Shown here piece after piece: positions 16,964-25,756 of a stretch of DNA of 64,000 nucleotides; position 1 is the stretch's first letter; every line of letters begins with the position of its first letter. Where the stretch lies: the NCBI GenBank assembly GCA_002452215.1, contig DKCO01000027.1:193-64192 (forward strand), given 5' to 3'. The notes under the pieces were generated by a model, which was not told the DNA's origin, searched no databases, and saw only the letters and a program-made list of their open reading frames with translations. The stretch is from Spirochaetales bacterium UBA6872. Its GTDB lineage: Bacteria; Spirochaetota; Spirochaetia; Sphaerochaetales; Sphaerochaetaceae. The position numbers were made by a program, and so were the translations under genes.

Positions 16964-18952
16964 ATGCAGCCAAATGTAAATAACTTGTTGGATTTTTTAT
17001 CTAATTACAATGTGACGTTCTTTATTCCTCCATATCAAAGGAACTATGAATGGACTGAAGATCAATGTGATATCTTCTTTAAGGATATAAAGAAAACTTA
17101 TGAAAGCAATAACAATGGCAAATATACTGAGCATTTTATTGGGACAATAACATACTATGCTGAAAAAGAGCAAATTCTTGGGCGTTCTTCTCAATATATC
17201 CTTATAGATGGTCAACAAAGAATAACAACCGCAATGCTTTTTATGATTGCTGTAAGAGATGTAATTGATGATCAGAAACTAAAAGAATACATCAAGGACA
17301 ACTATCTATGTAATCCTAAAGCTGAAGGTGATGATGAGTACAAAATCAAGCTTAAGCAAATCGAGAAGGATTGGAAGTCATATAAATCTTTGATATTCGA
17401 CTCGGATTCTAATGAAGTTGTTAAGGATTCTTGTATCTATAAAAACTATAGATTCTTCTATGATAACCTTAAGGAATTGCAAAAACAGGGTATTGATATC
17501 GTCAAATTGATTGATTATGGTCTAAGACACTTTAGCATCGTATCATTACAGCTGGAACCAAGAGATAAGAAATGGGAAAATCCCCAAGAGATTTTTGAAT
17601 CAATGAATTCTCTTGGAAAGCCTTTATCGCTTGCAGATCTAGTGAGAAACTATTTGATGCTTGGGCTTTCATCTAAAGAACAAAATGAATACTACAAACG
17701 ATATTGGCTAAAGATCGAAAATTTACTGCCAGGTGAGATTTCAAACTTTATCAGAGATTATATGCAAGCATATGAGATGAAAAGTTATATGAAAGCAACT
17801 GAGGCAAATTATAAAAAGCTTTATTATGAATTCAAGACTCTATTTGAAAAATCAAGTATAGATACTAAATCTCTTTTAGAGGATTTATGCTTCAAGGCCA
17901 ATATTTACTCATCGATTATTTCCGATAGAACAATAGATAATGCTAATATCGATGCACTTCTTGCAGATTTCAGATATGTTAAGTTCTCTGTCGCTTATTC
18001 TTTGATTCTTGAATTGTTAACAAAATGGAAGAAAGGAGAGTTTAACAATAGCGATATAATTGGAATCTTGGAAGCCTTAAGAATTTATTGCCTTAGACGT
18101 AGACTTCTTGGTCTAACATCAGCTGAGAACAAGAATATGCCAGCTTTAGCTAGACAAATTCCTGAAATTGAAAAATCTGATGATAAGAAAGATGCAATGT
18201 TTAGTCTTCTTTCATCGCTTGAGAATAGTTGTAGATTGCCAAATGACATTGAGATACAAAATGCGCTTGAGGAGACTAATTTCTACAACTTTGGTTATTG
18301 TAAATTCTATCTATCATTGATTGAGGAGGCCTTGACAAAAAGCCGTCCAAATTTAAATGACAAATTATTGCAAGTTGAGCATATCATGCCACAAAGTTTA
18401 AACGATAAGTGGCGAGTTGAGCTTGGTGATAATGCAGAAGAAATTCATACTGAATATGTCAATAACATTGGAAACCTTACACTTATAAGACATAACCAAG
18501 AACTAGGACAGAAGGATTTTTCTTATAAAAGAGAAATCTATCAAGACAAAGCAGGATTGCAAATTGCCAAAACAAATATTACGAACTGCCAAAAATGGAA
18601 TAAGGATTCAATCATAAATCGTAGCAATTGGTTGATAAGAGTACTTCTTGATGATGTTCTTCCAATTCCATATTCAATGAGAAAATCAAACAATTTCTCT
18701 ACCAAGGAAAGCAGTAGGTTTTCTTTTGAACACATTGGCCTAATCGGTAAAGAAGTTCATTTTGCAGACGATTACGATATTACAGCCAAAGTAGTTAACG
18801 ATAGAGAAGTCCTATTTGAAGGAAAGAGATGGAAGCTATCACCATTGACTCGTGAGATTTACACAAGAAAAGGAACTGTAAATAACTCAGGAGCATATCA
18901 AGGACCATTGTTTTGGACTTATAATGGAGTTAGGCTAACAGATATTGAATAA
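16964..18952 (+). CDS. GmrSD/BrxU-like type IV restriction protein (DUF262 + DUF1524)
   Basis: A 662-residue protein with an N-terminal DUF262 (ParB/Srx-like NTPase) domain: IPPYQRNYEW (21-30) and DGQQRITT (82-89). A C-terminal DUF1524 HNH-type nuclease domain carries VEHIMPQS with the HxxP pair His473/Pro476, then NNIGNLTLI. This is the architecture of GmrSD and of BrxU, modification-dependent enzymes that cut phage DNA carrying modified cytosines; BrxU is encoded with a BREX system in Escherichia fergusonii. A last ~50-residue segment ending GAYQGPLFWTYNGV resembles a RAMA-type DNA-binding tail, a weak guess. It lies 14 bases after brxL on the same strand and is followed by a terminator, so it is probably co-expressed with BREX. 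Confidence 0.88.
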   Translation: MQPNVNNLLDFLSNYNVTFFIPPYQRNYEWTEDQCDIFFKDIKKTYESNNNGKYTEHFIGTITYYAEKEQILGRSSQYILIDGQQRITTAMLFMIAVRDVIDDQKLKEYIKDNYLCNPKAEGDDEYKIKLKQIEKDWKSYKSLIFDSDSNEVVKDSCIYKNYRFFYDNLKELQKQGIDIVKLIDYGLRHFSIVSLQLEPRDKKWENPQEIFESMNSLGKPLSLADLVRNYLMLGLSSKEQNEYYKRYWLKIENLLPGEISNFIRDYMQAYEMKSYMKATEANYKKLYYEFKTLFEKSSIDTKSLLEDLCFKANIYSSIISDRTIDNANIDALLADFRYVKFSVAYSLILELLTKWKKGEFNNSDIIGILEALRIYCLRRRLLGLTSAENKNMPALARQIPEIEKSDDKKDAMFSLLSSLENSCRLPNDIEIQNALEETNFYNFGYCKFYLSLIEEALTKSRPNLNDKLLQVEHIMPQSLNDKWRVELGDNAEEIHTEYVNNIGNLTLIRHNQELGQKDFSYKREIYQDKAGLQIAKTNITNCQKWNKDSIINRSNWLIRVLLDDVLPIPYSMRKSNNFSTKESSRFSFEHIGLIGKEVHFADDYDITAKVVNDREVLFEGKRWKLSPLTREIYTRKGTVNNSGAYQGPLFWTYNGVRLTDIE

Positions 18953-18972
18953 TAATATTTCTTTAATTTTGA

Positions 18973-19005
18973 TTCAGCAATGCTAGATGTTGCAGAAAAT
19001 TTTTT
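18973..19005 (+). terminator. Intrinsic terminator closing the BREX operon
   Basis: TTCAGCAA (18973-18980) pairs with TTGCAGAA (18990-18997), with one A-A mismatch, followed by AA and six T residues. It starts 20 bases after the stop of the GmrSD-like gene. Confidence 0.65.
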
Positions 19006-19020
19006 AAAAATTTTCTTATC

Positions 19021-19044
19021 AAGAAAAGAATTTCTTGTTAAAAT
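19021..19044 (+). promoter_or_regulatory. Extended -10 promoter with dyad upstream of the PEGA lipoprotein
   Basis: TGTTAAAAT (19036-19044) is an extended -10 element with no clear -35. An inverted repeat AAGAAA (19021-19026) / TTTCTT (19031-19036) overlaps it and could be an operator. Confidence 0.4.
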
Positions 19045-19073
19045 AAATTTAGTATTTTGGAGGAAATATTGCT

Positions 19074-19454
19074 ATGAAATCTATTTTGTTAGTTTTGTTA
19101 GCTATAATTGTTTTAGCATCGTTTACATCTTGTGCAACAATCATGAGTGATAGTGAAACAGAAGTTACTATTGCTTCAGAGCCAGAGGGTGCAGACATCT
19201 ATATTGATGGCTATCGCATTGGTAAAACACCTTATAAAGGCTATTTGGATCATGAGGATCATACTGTTGAAATTAGAAAAGATGGCTATGAGTCTACAAT
19301 TGTCCGAATCAATAAAAGTCTTAAAATGGGCTGGCAGATTGCTGATATCTTCTTAACAGGTTTTGTTGGTAATCTTATTGATTTATGTACTGATAATGGT
19401 TGGAAAATCGAACCTAATAATATCAATGTTACTTTAATAGAAGTAGAGAAGTAA
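19074..19454 (+). CDS. PEGA domain lipoprotein
   Basis: A 126-residue predicted lipoprotein. The signal peptide (residues 1-19) ends in the lipobox ASFTSC, giving a lipidated Cys20. A PEGA repeat follows, with SEPEGADIYIDGYRIGKTPY (about 34-53) and a KDGYES end; PEGA domains are small beta-rich modules common on spirochaete and other surface or periplasmic proteins. The C-terminal ~45 residues contain a hydrophobic stretch (IADIFLTGFVGNLIDLC). GGAGG lies 10 bases before the ATG. It is a single gene between the BREX terminator and a convergent lipoprotein; the ligand and role are unknown. Confidence 0.85.
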   Translation: MKSILLVLLAIIVLASFTSCATIMSDSETEVTIASEPEGADIYIDGYRIGKTPYKGYLDHEDHTVEIRKDGYESTIVRINKSLKMGWQIADIFLTGFVGNLIDLCTDNGWKIEPNNINVTLIEVEK

Positions 19455-19565
19455 TATTCAAGCCACCTTTTCAGTGTGGCAAATATTATAAATTAATCCT
19501 AATTGACAGAATATCCATTATATCCAAAAATTATCTGAATTAATAATTCGTTTATATGTATATAA

Positions 19566-20318
19566 TTAGAATGGTAAATCCAATTTTGCAATTTGCTTTA
19601 GTTTTGTATTGAATATATTTGTGTAATCATTGAATTCCGTTGTAACAAGCGCAAAGATATTCAATGTATATCCTGTTATTGAAGTCGAATTGGAAAATTC
19701 GCTAGGAATTTCGTTGCCAACATATGAGGCTGAATCTTTGGAAAATGTCTTTCCATTTGATCTATATAATTTGATCTCTGTATTATTGTTAAGAGTCAAA
19801 TTCAAGATGTTCCCAGAATCGATATTAAAAGTCAAATTCCATTTAGTTGGATTTCCTTCTATATCAGCTTCTCTAATGTATGCAATACGATCATCTGATG
19901 ATGTCGATGTTGAGAATTGAAATATACCATAGATTCCACCTGGGTTTGAACCATAGCTTGTATAATTGTAGGTATAAAAAGCATTTTCATTATCTTTTGC
20001 TTTTTCTATTGAAATCCTTAGTCCAGTTGTTTCATCGCAATAAGAGCTATTGAAATGGCTTATTGCAGAATCAAATCCATTGTTATTTTCTTTAGGCACT
20101 ATTTGATAAAATAGAACAAGACGAGGAAAACCATTTTTGTTTAGCTCGGCAGAAACCATATCATCATAAAGAGTTATTGTATTTGTATTGTCATTGCCAC
20201 TTGGGATTGAATAGTCATCTGGCACATAGATATTTGGTATTCCACATGATATTAAACATAAAAATAGAGTAGAGATTGAAAAAAAAGAAAATAATCTAAT
20301 CATCCTTTTTTTTATCAC
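19566..20318 (-). CDS. Hypothetical lipoprotein
   Basis: A 250-residue protein with a positively charged N-terminus, a hydrophobic core and the lipobox CLISC, giving a lipidated Cys25. The rest is Asn/Ser/Thr-rich and probably beta-structured. No domain is recognised. The start is taken as GTG at 20318, with AGGG 7 bases upstream; an ATG at 20303 is the alternative but has no spaced ribosome-binding site. It follows the TPR gene by 31 bases on the same strand and may be at the end of that operon. Likely a periplasmic or outer-membrane lipoprotein restricted to this lineage. Confidence 0.7.
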   Translation of the reverse strand: MIKKRMIRLFSFFSISTLFLCLISCGIPNIYVPDDYSIPSGNDNTNTITLYDDMVSAELNKNGFPRLVLFYQIVPKENNNGFDSAISHFNSSYCDETTGLRISIEKAKDNENAFYTYNYTSYGSNPGGIYGIFQFSTSTSSDDRIAYIREADIEGNPTKWNLTFNIDSGNILNLTLNNNTEIKLYRSNGKTFSKDSASYVGNEIPSEFSNSTSITGYTLNIFALVTTEFNDYTNIFNTKLKQIAKLDLPF

Positions 20319-20349
20319 TACTCTACCCTATTAAACTAAGATTCTTCTT

Positions 20350-21021
20350 TTAGTTTAATTGTCCAAGTCTAGTCTTTGCTAGAGATGCATATTCACTTTG
20401 AGTCTCGCTGTATTCACCAACAAGTTGCTCATATGTTGCTTTTGCAAGCTCGAGGTTGCCATCAGCTTCATAAAGCCTAGCTGCATTGAACAATGCTCTT
20501 GAACCATAAAGACCATCTTTTCCATATGTTTCCCATAATAGATTGTATTGATCAAGAGCTTCACTATTGTTTCCAAGCATCTCATTTGTAGCTGCCGCAT
20601 CAATCATTGCAACTTGATAAAGATATGTTTTGCTTTGAGCGTCAGCAACTTTCTCATACCATTCAAGAGCTGTTTTATAATCCTCATTGTCAAAAGATAC
20701 ATCACCGATTAACAGAGCAGCTTTTGCTCCTGGATATGAATCCAACCCAGCATCTGATACTAAAGCTTCAGCTTCTTTAATGAAAACATCATCCCCAATC
20801 TCATCCAATTTTGAATAAGAAACTTCCAGAGCTGAAAGAGCATCAAACTTCTTCTCACTTGCTTTATCAACAATTGTAAGAGCAACAACAAGAACAACAA
20901 GAGCAACAATTATTGCAATACCAATTCCAATAAGAAGCTTTGCATTGTTTCCAATCCATAGATTGGTTTTTTGAGCAAACTTCTCTGTTGAGGTAAGCTT
21001 TACTTCATCCTTCTTTGCCAT
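20350..21021 (-). CDS. Membrane-anchored tetratricopeptide repeat protein
   Basis: A 223-residue protein with a short charged N-terminus, one transmembrane helix (about residues 30-52, LLIGIGIAIIVALVVLVVAL) and C-terminal TPR units such as DYKTALEWYEKVADAQ, NSEALDQYNLLWETYG and NLELAKATYEQLVGEY. This layout resembles YfgM/ancillary SecYEG translocon proteins, with the TPRs outside the cytoplasm. AAGGA lies 8 bases before the ATG. It follows rpsA after a stable hairpin. The YfgM comparison is by architecture only. Confidence 0.82.
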   Translation of the reverse strand: MAKKDEVKLTSTEKFAQKTNLWIGNNAKLLIGIGIAIIVALVVLVVALTIVDKASEKKFDALSALEVSYSKLDEIGDDVFIKEAEALVSDAGLDSYPGAKAALLIGDVSFDNEDYKTALEWYEKVADAQSKTYLYQVAMIDAAATNEMLGNNSEALDQYNLLWETYGKDGLYGSRALFNAARLYEADGNLELAKATYEQLVGEYSETQSEYASLAKTRLGQLN

Positions 21022-21042
21022 TATGTATTCCTTTTATAAATT

Positions 21043-21062
21043 GGCGGAGCCTAAACTCCGCC
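21043..21062 (-). terminator. Stable hairpin between rpsA and the TPR gene
   Basis: GGCGGAG / CTCCGCC is a perfect GC-rich 7-bp stem with a 6-base loop, 21 bases after the rpsA stop. On the - strand it is followed by AATTTAT rather than a true U tract. It may be a weak terminator or a processing/stability element that lowers expression of the downstream gene. Confidence 0.5.
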
Positions 21063-21083
21063 ATTGGATATGGTTGAATATCG

Positions 21084-22775
21084 CTATTTCTTTAGGATAT
21101 CTGCGAAAGGATTGTATGTTTCTGAATCATCTTCCTTGTCGTCAGCCATGTACTTTGCCATCTCTGACTCTTGGCTTCTCTTTATCATCTCTTTAATTGA
21201 AAGAGACAGCTTTTGAGCTTGTGGATTTACATCGATAACCATTGCTGTGATTGGTTGCCCAATCTTCTCTTTGTATGACTCAAGGACACTATCCTTATAC
21301 TCTTCATCTGGTCCAACAAGATTGAACTTGGAAATGAGTCCCTCGATATCACCAATTACTTTTACAAATACACCAAAGTCAGTGACAGATGAAATCGTTC
21401 CAGTTATTGTTGAATACTTTGGATAGTCTTTCTTAAGTGTTGTCCAAGGATTTCCTTCAAGGTTCTTTACAGAAAGCTTGATTCTTCTGTTTTCAGGCTC
21501 AACCTTAGTAACTACAACCTCGATTACATCGCCCTCTTTGCAAAATTGATCCATAGACTTGATCTTCTTTGTCCAAGAGATATCATCGATGTGCAAGAAT
21601 CCATCGATTCCGTCTTCAAGATTCAAAAATGCACCTGAATTTGTAACTTTGACAACTGGAGCTGAGAGGACCTTCCCTACTGGATATCTTTCTGCAATAG
21701 TATCCCAAGGATTAGCCTCAAGTTGCTTTAGACCAAGTGACACTCTCTTCTTATCAAGGTCATATCCAAGGATCTTAGCCTCTACAACATCACCGATATT
21801 GACTATATCTTTTGGATTTGTGATTCTCTTTGTCCATGAAAGCTCTGAGATGTGCGCAAGACCTTCAATTCCAGGCTCGATCTCAATAAAGACACCAAAA
21901 CTTGTAATCTTTGTTACAGGCTTTTTAATCACATCGCCAACTTGGTATCTCTCTTCGAAAGTTGTCCATGGATCTGGTTCCATGTCCTTCAATGATAGAT
22001 TGATCTTCTGTGTTGCAGGATCGATGTTAATCAACCTAAGCTGAACAATCTGGCCTTTCTTGACAAAATCCTTTGGTCTTGTGACATGTCCCCAAGACAT
22101 ATCGTTTATATGCAAAAGCCCATCAAATCCACCCAAATCGATGAATGCACCGAATGATGTGAATGACTTGACTTCGCCTTGCACGACATCTCCAATCTCT
22201 ACAGAGTTGAAGAATGCTTCCTTATTCTCTTTGATTTTCTTCTCGAGGTATTCTCGTCTGGAAACAACACTCTTGAGCTTTGTTCCAGCATGGAATTTAT
22301 CGATTACAAAATAATCAGTCTTTCCAATCAATGATTCTTGATCTTCAACTCTGACAACATCTGCCTTTGAAAGAGGGCAAAATCCTTTGTAGTCAGCACC
22401 AAGATCTACTTCATAACCACCTTTGATTACTTTTACGAACTTTCCAAGAACTGGCGTTCTGTTCTCTGCAGCCTGCTTTAGCTCCTCTGCACGAGCTTTT
22501 GCCTCAGCACCTTTCTTGGAAACAACAACCTGGCCGCGACCATTGTCAAGCTTTATAATCTTAACGGCTACTTTGTCACCAAGCTTTGGTAGCTCCATGA
22601 ATTCATCAACTGGTATTTGTCCTTCTGACTTGTAGCCAATATCAACCAACACAGTTTCGTCATTTGTCTGTACTACAGTACCGGTTACGATCTGACCGAC
22701 TTCTAATTCCGGAATTGACATAAGATGCTGTTGCAAATATGATTGCTTTTCAGTCATCTGAGTTTCATTTTCCAC
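21084..22775 (-). CDS. rpsA: 30S ribosomal protein S1
   Basis: A 563-residue S1 protein with six S1 (OB-fold) repeats, seen as recurring FGAFIDLGGFDGLLHINDMSW-like segments, for example GVFIEIEPGIEGLAHISELSW and GAFLNLEDGIDGFLHIDDISW. It binds mRNA on the small subunit and helps start translation. I chose GTG at 22775 because GGGAG (22783-22787) lies 7 bases upstream; the ATG seven codons further in has no site nearby, and the longest frame would overlap cmk. It follows cmk, the usual bacterial cmk-rpsA order. Confidence 0.93.
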   Translation of the reverse strand: MENETQMTEKQSYLQQHLMSIPELEVGQIVTGTVVQTNDETVLVDIGYKSEGQIPVDEFMELPKLGDKVAVKIIKLDNGRGQVVVSKKGAEAKARAEELKQAAENRTPVLGKFVKVIKGGYEVDLGADYKGFCPLSKADVVRVEDQESLIGKTDYFVIDKFHAGTKLKSVVSRREYLEKKIKENKEAFFNSVEIGDVVQGEVKSFTSFGAFIDLGGFDGLLHINDMSWGHVTRPKDFVKKGQIVQLRLINIDPATQKINLSLKDMEPDPWTTFEERYQVGDVIKKPVTKITSFGVFIEIEPGIEGLAHISELSWTKRITNPKDIVNIGDVVEAKILGYDLDKKRVSLGLKQLEANPWDTIAERYPVGKVLSAPVVKVTNSGAFLNLEDGIDGFLHIDDISWTKKIKSMDQFCKEGDVIEVVVTKVEPENRRIKLSVKNLEGNPWTTLKKDYPKYSTITGTISSVTDFGVFVKVIGDIEGLISKFNLVGPDEEYKDSVLESYKEKIGQPITAMVIDVNPQAQKLSLSIKEMIKRSQESEMAKYMADDKEDDSETYNPFADILKK

Positions 22776-22806
22776 TTCTTTTCTCCCTACTACTGAATTA
22801 CCACGC

Positions 22807-23442
22807 CTAATGCTTATGCATAGCATTAATCACTTTCTCACAAACTTGTTGCATAGTCAAGTTAGAAGTGTCGATGATTATTGCATCTGGTGCTTTTTTA
22901 AGTGCTCCAAAGCTCTTTTCCATGTCATTTTTGTCCCTTTGCAAAATGCCTTGGAGAATTTGATTGTAATCGGCTTGCCCTTGTTGCTCTTTCATCCTTC
23001 GTCTAGCACGTATTTCTGCTGATGCATCAAAGTAGAATTTATAGTCAGCATTCGGAAAGATTACAGTTGTTGTATCGCGTCCTTCAGTCACAATATCCAT
23101 TTTTTTCGCAAAAGAGCGTGCAAGTTCATTGACCTTTTCCCTAAGTCTTGGATCTACTGACACTTGTGAGCAATACTTATCGATCTGGGCTGTATGCAAT
23201 TTGGGTTCAACATTGATGCCATCGATGCAAATATTGCCGTCTTTTACAGTGATTTCAACATTATTTGCTGTCGACAAGACAGAATCCTTATCCAAAGGAT
23301 CAAGGCCTTTTTCAAGTTGAGCAAGTGTAAAAGCTCTGTAGAATGAACCTGTATTGAGGAAATAAAAACCAAGTTGCTTTGCAACCATCTTTGCAATGGA
23401 GCTTTTGCCAGCGCCAGCGGGACCATCGATTGCAATGATCAT
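22807..23442 (-). CDS. cmk: Cytidylate kinase
   Basis: A 211-residue (d)CMP kinase that phosphorylates CMP and dCMP with ATP. The P-loop is GPAGAGKS (7-14), followed by NTGSFYRAFT and the cmk-specific EGRDTTTVIFP block; REG-type arginines lie in RARRRMKEQQ. It overlaps the rluB stop by 4 bases (ATGA) and is followed by rpsA 31 bases later. Confidence 0.95.
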   Translation of the reverse strand: MIIAIDGPAGAGKSSIAKMVAKQLGFYFLNTGSFYRAFTLAQLEKGLDPLDKDSVLSTANNVEITVKDGNICIDGINVEPKLHTAQIDKYCSQVSVDPRLREKVNELARSFAKKMDIVTEGRDTTTVIFPNADYKFYFDASAEIRARRRMKEQQGQADYNQILQGILQRDKNDMEKSFGALKKAPDAIIIDTSNLTMQQVCEKVINAMHKH

Positions 23443-24227
23443 GCTTTTTCTCCTCTTTTAATCATTCTTGTCTTTTTCGCTTTGACCTTCTTTTCATTGT
23501 CTTTGCCTGAAAGAAGACCGGAGATTTCCTCTGCTGTGAGATTTCTCCACTCTCCAGGCACCATATCGCCAAGTTCGACACAACCTATTCTTATTCTTGT
23601 CAAGGATTTAACATCATAGCCAAGGAATGAGAATATCTTACGTATTTCTCTGTTCTTGCCTTCTGTTAGAGTCACTTTCAGAAACAGCTTTGTTCTTGGA
23701 ATTAAATCATATCTCTTTATTTTATATGGTTGAGGTATGTCGATGTATATCCCATCGAGCGCTTTGTTTAAATCCTCTATCTCTATCGGTCTATCGAGTT
23801 TCACAAGATACTCTTTCTCGACTTGGTACTTAGGGTGCATCATAGCGTTTGCAAATTCACCATCGTTTGTAAAGAGGATCAACCCATTCGATTCCTTATC
23901 GAGTCTTCCAACATTGTAAAGAAGATCTGCATCTCTCATTGCAATTAACTCGCGAGCATATTTTGTCTCATTTGGATCATAGTTTGTACAAACATACCCT
24001 TTCGGCTTGTTTAATGCGATATAGTATTTCCTATCGACAAGTTCAATTGTCTCACCATCAACTTGGACAATATCCTCAGGTCCAACTTTTAGGCCCATTT
24101 GTCGAACTGTTTTGTTGTTGACCATGACTCGGCCTTGCTCGATAAGCTCCTCGGAGCCACGTCTTGATGCGACTCCGCATTTTGCCATATATGCTTGCAA
24201 TCTCATTGGAAATTGTTCTTCATTCAT
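23439..24227 (-). CDS. rluB: 23S rRNA pseudouridine synthase (RluB/RsuA family)
   Basis: A 262-residue pseudouridine synthase. An N-terminal S4 RNA-binding domain (residues about 8-65) precedes the catalytic domain with GRLDKESNGLILFTND, where Asp110 is the nucleophile, and EGKNREIRKIFSFLGY. The lysine-rich tail KDNEKKVKAKKTRMIKRG probably contacts RNA. The scpB-rluB neighbourhood is the common bacterial one and supports RluB over RsuA. ATGA overlaps join it to scpB upstream and to cmk downstream; GGAG lies 7 bases before the ATG. Confidence 0.93.
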   Translation of the reverse strand: MNEEQFPMRLQAYMAKCGVASRRGSEELIEQGRVMVNNKTVRQMGLKVGPEDIVQVDGETIELVDRKYYIALNKPKGYVCTNYDPNETKYARELIAMRDADLLYNVGRLDKESNGLILFTNDGEFANAMMHPKYQVEKEYLVKLDRPIEIEDLNKALDGIYIDIPQPYKIKRYDLIPRTKLFLKVTLTEGKNREIRKIFSFLGYDVKSLTRIRIGCVELGDMVPGEWRNLTAEEISGLLSGKDNEKKVKAKKTRMIKRGEKA

Positions 24228-24790
24228 AATAATGCTCCTTCGTCTTTATTGAATTTAAGTCTATCTGCCTCTGATAATTTCGGAAGCTCCGATATTGATT
24301 TCAACTTGAACTCGTATAAGAATTTACGTGTTGTGCAATATAAGCAAGGATGTCCTGGCTTGTCGGCTCGTCCATTGACTTTTATATAGTCCCTTTCTCT
24401 TAGTAGACGCACAATAGCATCCGATTGCACACCACGAATTCCATCTATTTCAGATCTTGTTATTGGTTGCGAGTACGCAACAATTGCCAAAGTCTCCAAG
24501 GCGGCTTTGCTCAATCGTCTGTCGACCTTTCGTCCATAGCTTTGCCTGAGACGCGGATAAAGCTCTTTTGCTGGCTGAAAAGAGAAAAGTCCTTCTTCCT
24601 CAAGAAGGAGAAGCCCAGAGTTTCTCTCTTGGTATTGTTCTTTAAGCTCGGAAAGTGCATCCAATATAGCATCTTTTTTAAGGCCAGTAAGTGCCTCCAA
24701 GCGTTCTATAGGAAGAGCTGTGTTTTCAATGAAAAGAACAACTTCGACTATTCGCGCATTGTCGCTAAGAGCCTTTATTTCATCACTCAT
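24224..24790 (-). CDS. scpB: Segregation and condensation protein B
   Basis: A 188-residue ScpB, the paired winged-helix kleisin partner of the SMC-ScpAB complex that organises the chromosome. The second winged-helix domain shows the family block LETLAIVAYSQPITRSEIDGIRG, followed by GRADKPGHPCLYCTT. It overlaps scpA by 8 bases with GAGG 6 bases before the ATG, so ScpA and ScpB are made together. Confidence 0.95.
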   Translation of the reverse strand: MSDEIKALSDNARIVEVVLFIENTALPIERLEALTGLKKDAILDALSELKEQYQERNSGLLLLEEEGLFSFQPAKELYPRLRQSYGRKVDRRLSKAALETLAIVAYSQPITRSEIDGIRGVQSDAIVRLLRERDYIKVNGRADKPGHPCLYCTTRKFLYEFKLKSISELPKLSEADRLKFNKDEGALL

Positions 24791-25754
24791 CTTTGTCCTC
24801 CAGTTCTACTTCCTCTTCTTCTCCGATAAACTCATCGATCATCTTTTCATCTTTTTTTTCATTCTTGATCATGTCATCGAGTTTCATCTCTGCCTCTGGT
24901 GTGAGTATCGTAAAGTCCTCAGGGTCGGACAAATCATGCTCTACATACTCATCTGCTTCTTGGTCATATCGATCTACAAGAGATGGATCCCAATCGATTG
25001 GACGTCTTTCAATGTAGATTGGCCCATAGAGCACTTTTTGTGAAAACAAAATCAAATGATCCTTTACGCTTTCAAGAATTGCCAAGAATGCACATATTAC
25101 ATGAAGAGGATTTTTTGCGTCAATAATCAAATCTTCTATTGTTATTGTCTTCTTTTCCTCCAACAACTCTAGCATCAAAGCTTTTTTCTCTTTTACAGAA
25201 ACTTCTTCGTAGATGTTGAAAATCTTTGATGGAGGTGTTTTGGCCAGAATCGATGAGAAAGTCGAGCATAAATCAGCTAGAGTAACGCCCTTGAACAACT
25301 CCTTGTCCTCATATGGAATTGCAAAGAAATTCTCTGGCCTATTTATATATAACCTGTCACCTGAATCTGCACCTGTCAACAAGTCTGTGTATTTCTTGTA
25401 TTTCTGGTAGTCAAGCAACTTATCGACAAGATCTTGTCTTGGATCCTCATACTCTTGATCGAGCTCTGTCACCTGAGGCAAAAGCAACTTCGACTTTATA
25501 TAAAGAAGCTCTGCAGCTGTTCTATAGAAATCAGCAAGGTCTGGAAGATCTGTCTTATTGTGTTCTATATAATCCAAGAATTGATCTGTGATCAATGCAA
25601 TAGGAAGATCATATATGTTGGCATCATTTTCCTGGATAAGAAAAAGAAGAAGATCCAGAGGTCCATCGAAATCCTTCTTGTCATTCAATACACCTGGTAC
25701 ATGGAATGTTTTTTTCTCTTTTTGATCCAGAAGGACATCTGTCTCCTTCTCCAT
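24783..25754 (-). CDS. scpA: Segregation and condensation protein A
   Basis: A 323-residue kleisin that bridges SMC heads. The N-terminal family block FDGPLDLLLFLIQENDANIYDLPI is clear from residue 29, then YRTAAELLYIKSKLLLP. The N-terminal ~25 residues and the very acidic C-terminus (about the last 50 residues, E/D/K-rich) make it longer than the usual ~250. It follows recA by 2 bases and overlaps scpB. Confidence 0.94.
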   Translation of the reverse strand: MEKETDVLLDQKEKKTFHVPGVLNDKKDFDGPLDLLLFLIQENDANIYDLPIALITDQFLDYIEHNKTDLPDLADFYRTAAELLYIKSKLLLPQVTELDQEYEDPRQDLVDKLLDYQKYKKYTDLLTGADSGDRLYINRPENFFAIPYEDKELFKGVTLADLCSTFSSILAKTPPSKIFNIYEEVSVKEKKALMLELLEEKKTITIEDLIIDAKNPLHVICAFLAILESVKDHLILFSQKVLYGPIYIERRPIDWDPSLVDRYDQEADEYVEHDLSDPEDFTILTPEAEMKLDDMIKNEKKDEKMIDEFIGEEEEVELEDKDE

Positions 25755-25756
25755 CT

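Noticed and set aside
19455..19565. Bidirectional terminator between the convergent lipoprotein genes
   Set aside because: GCCAC/GTGGC is a 5-bp stem without a T tract on either side; too weak to call.
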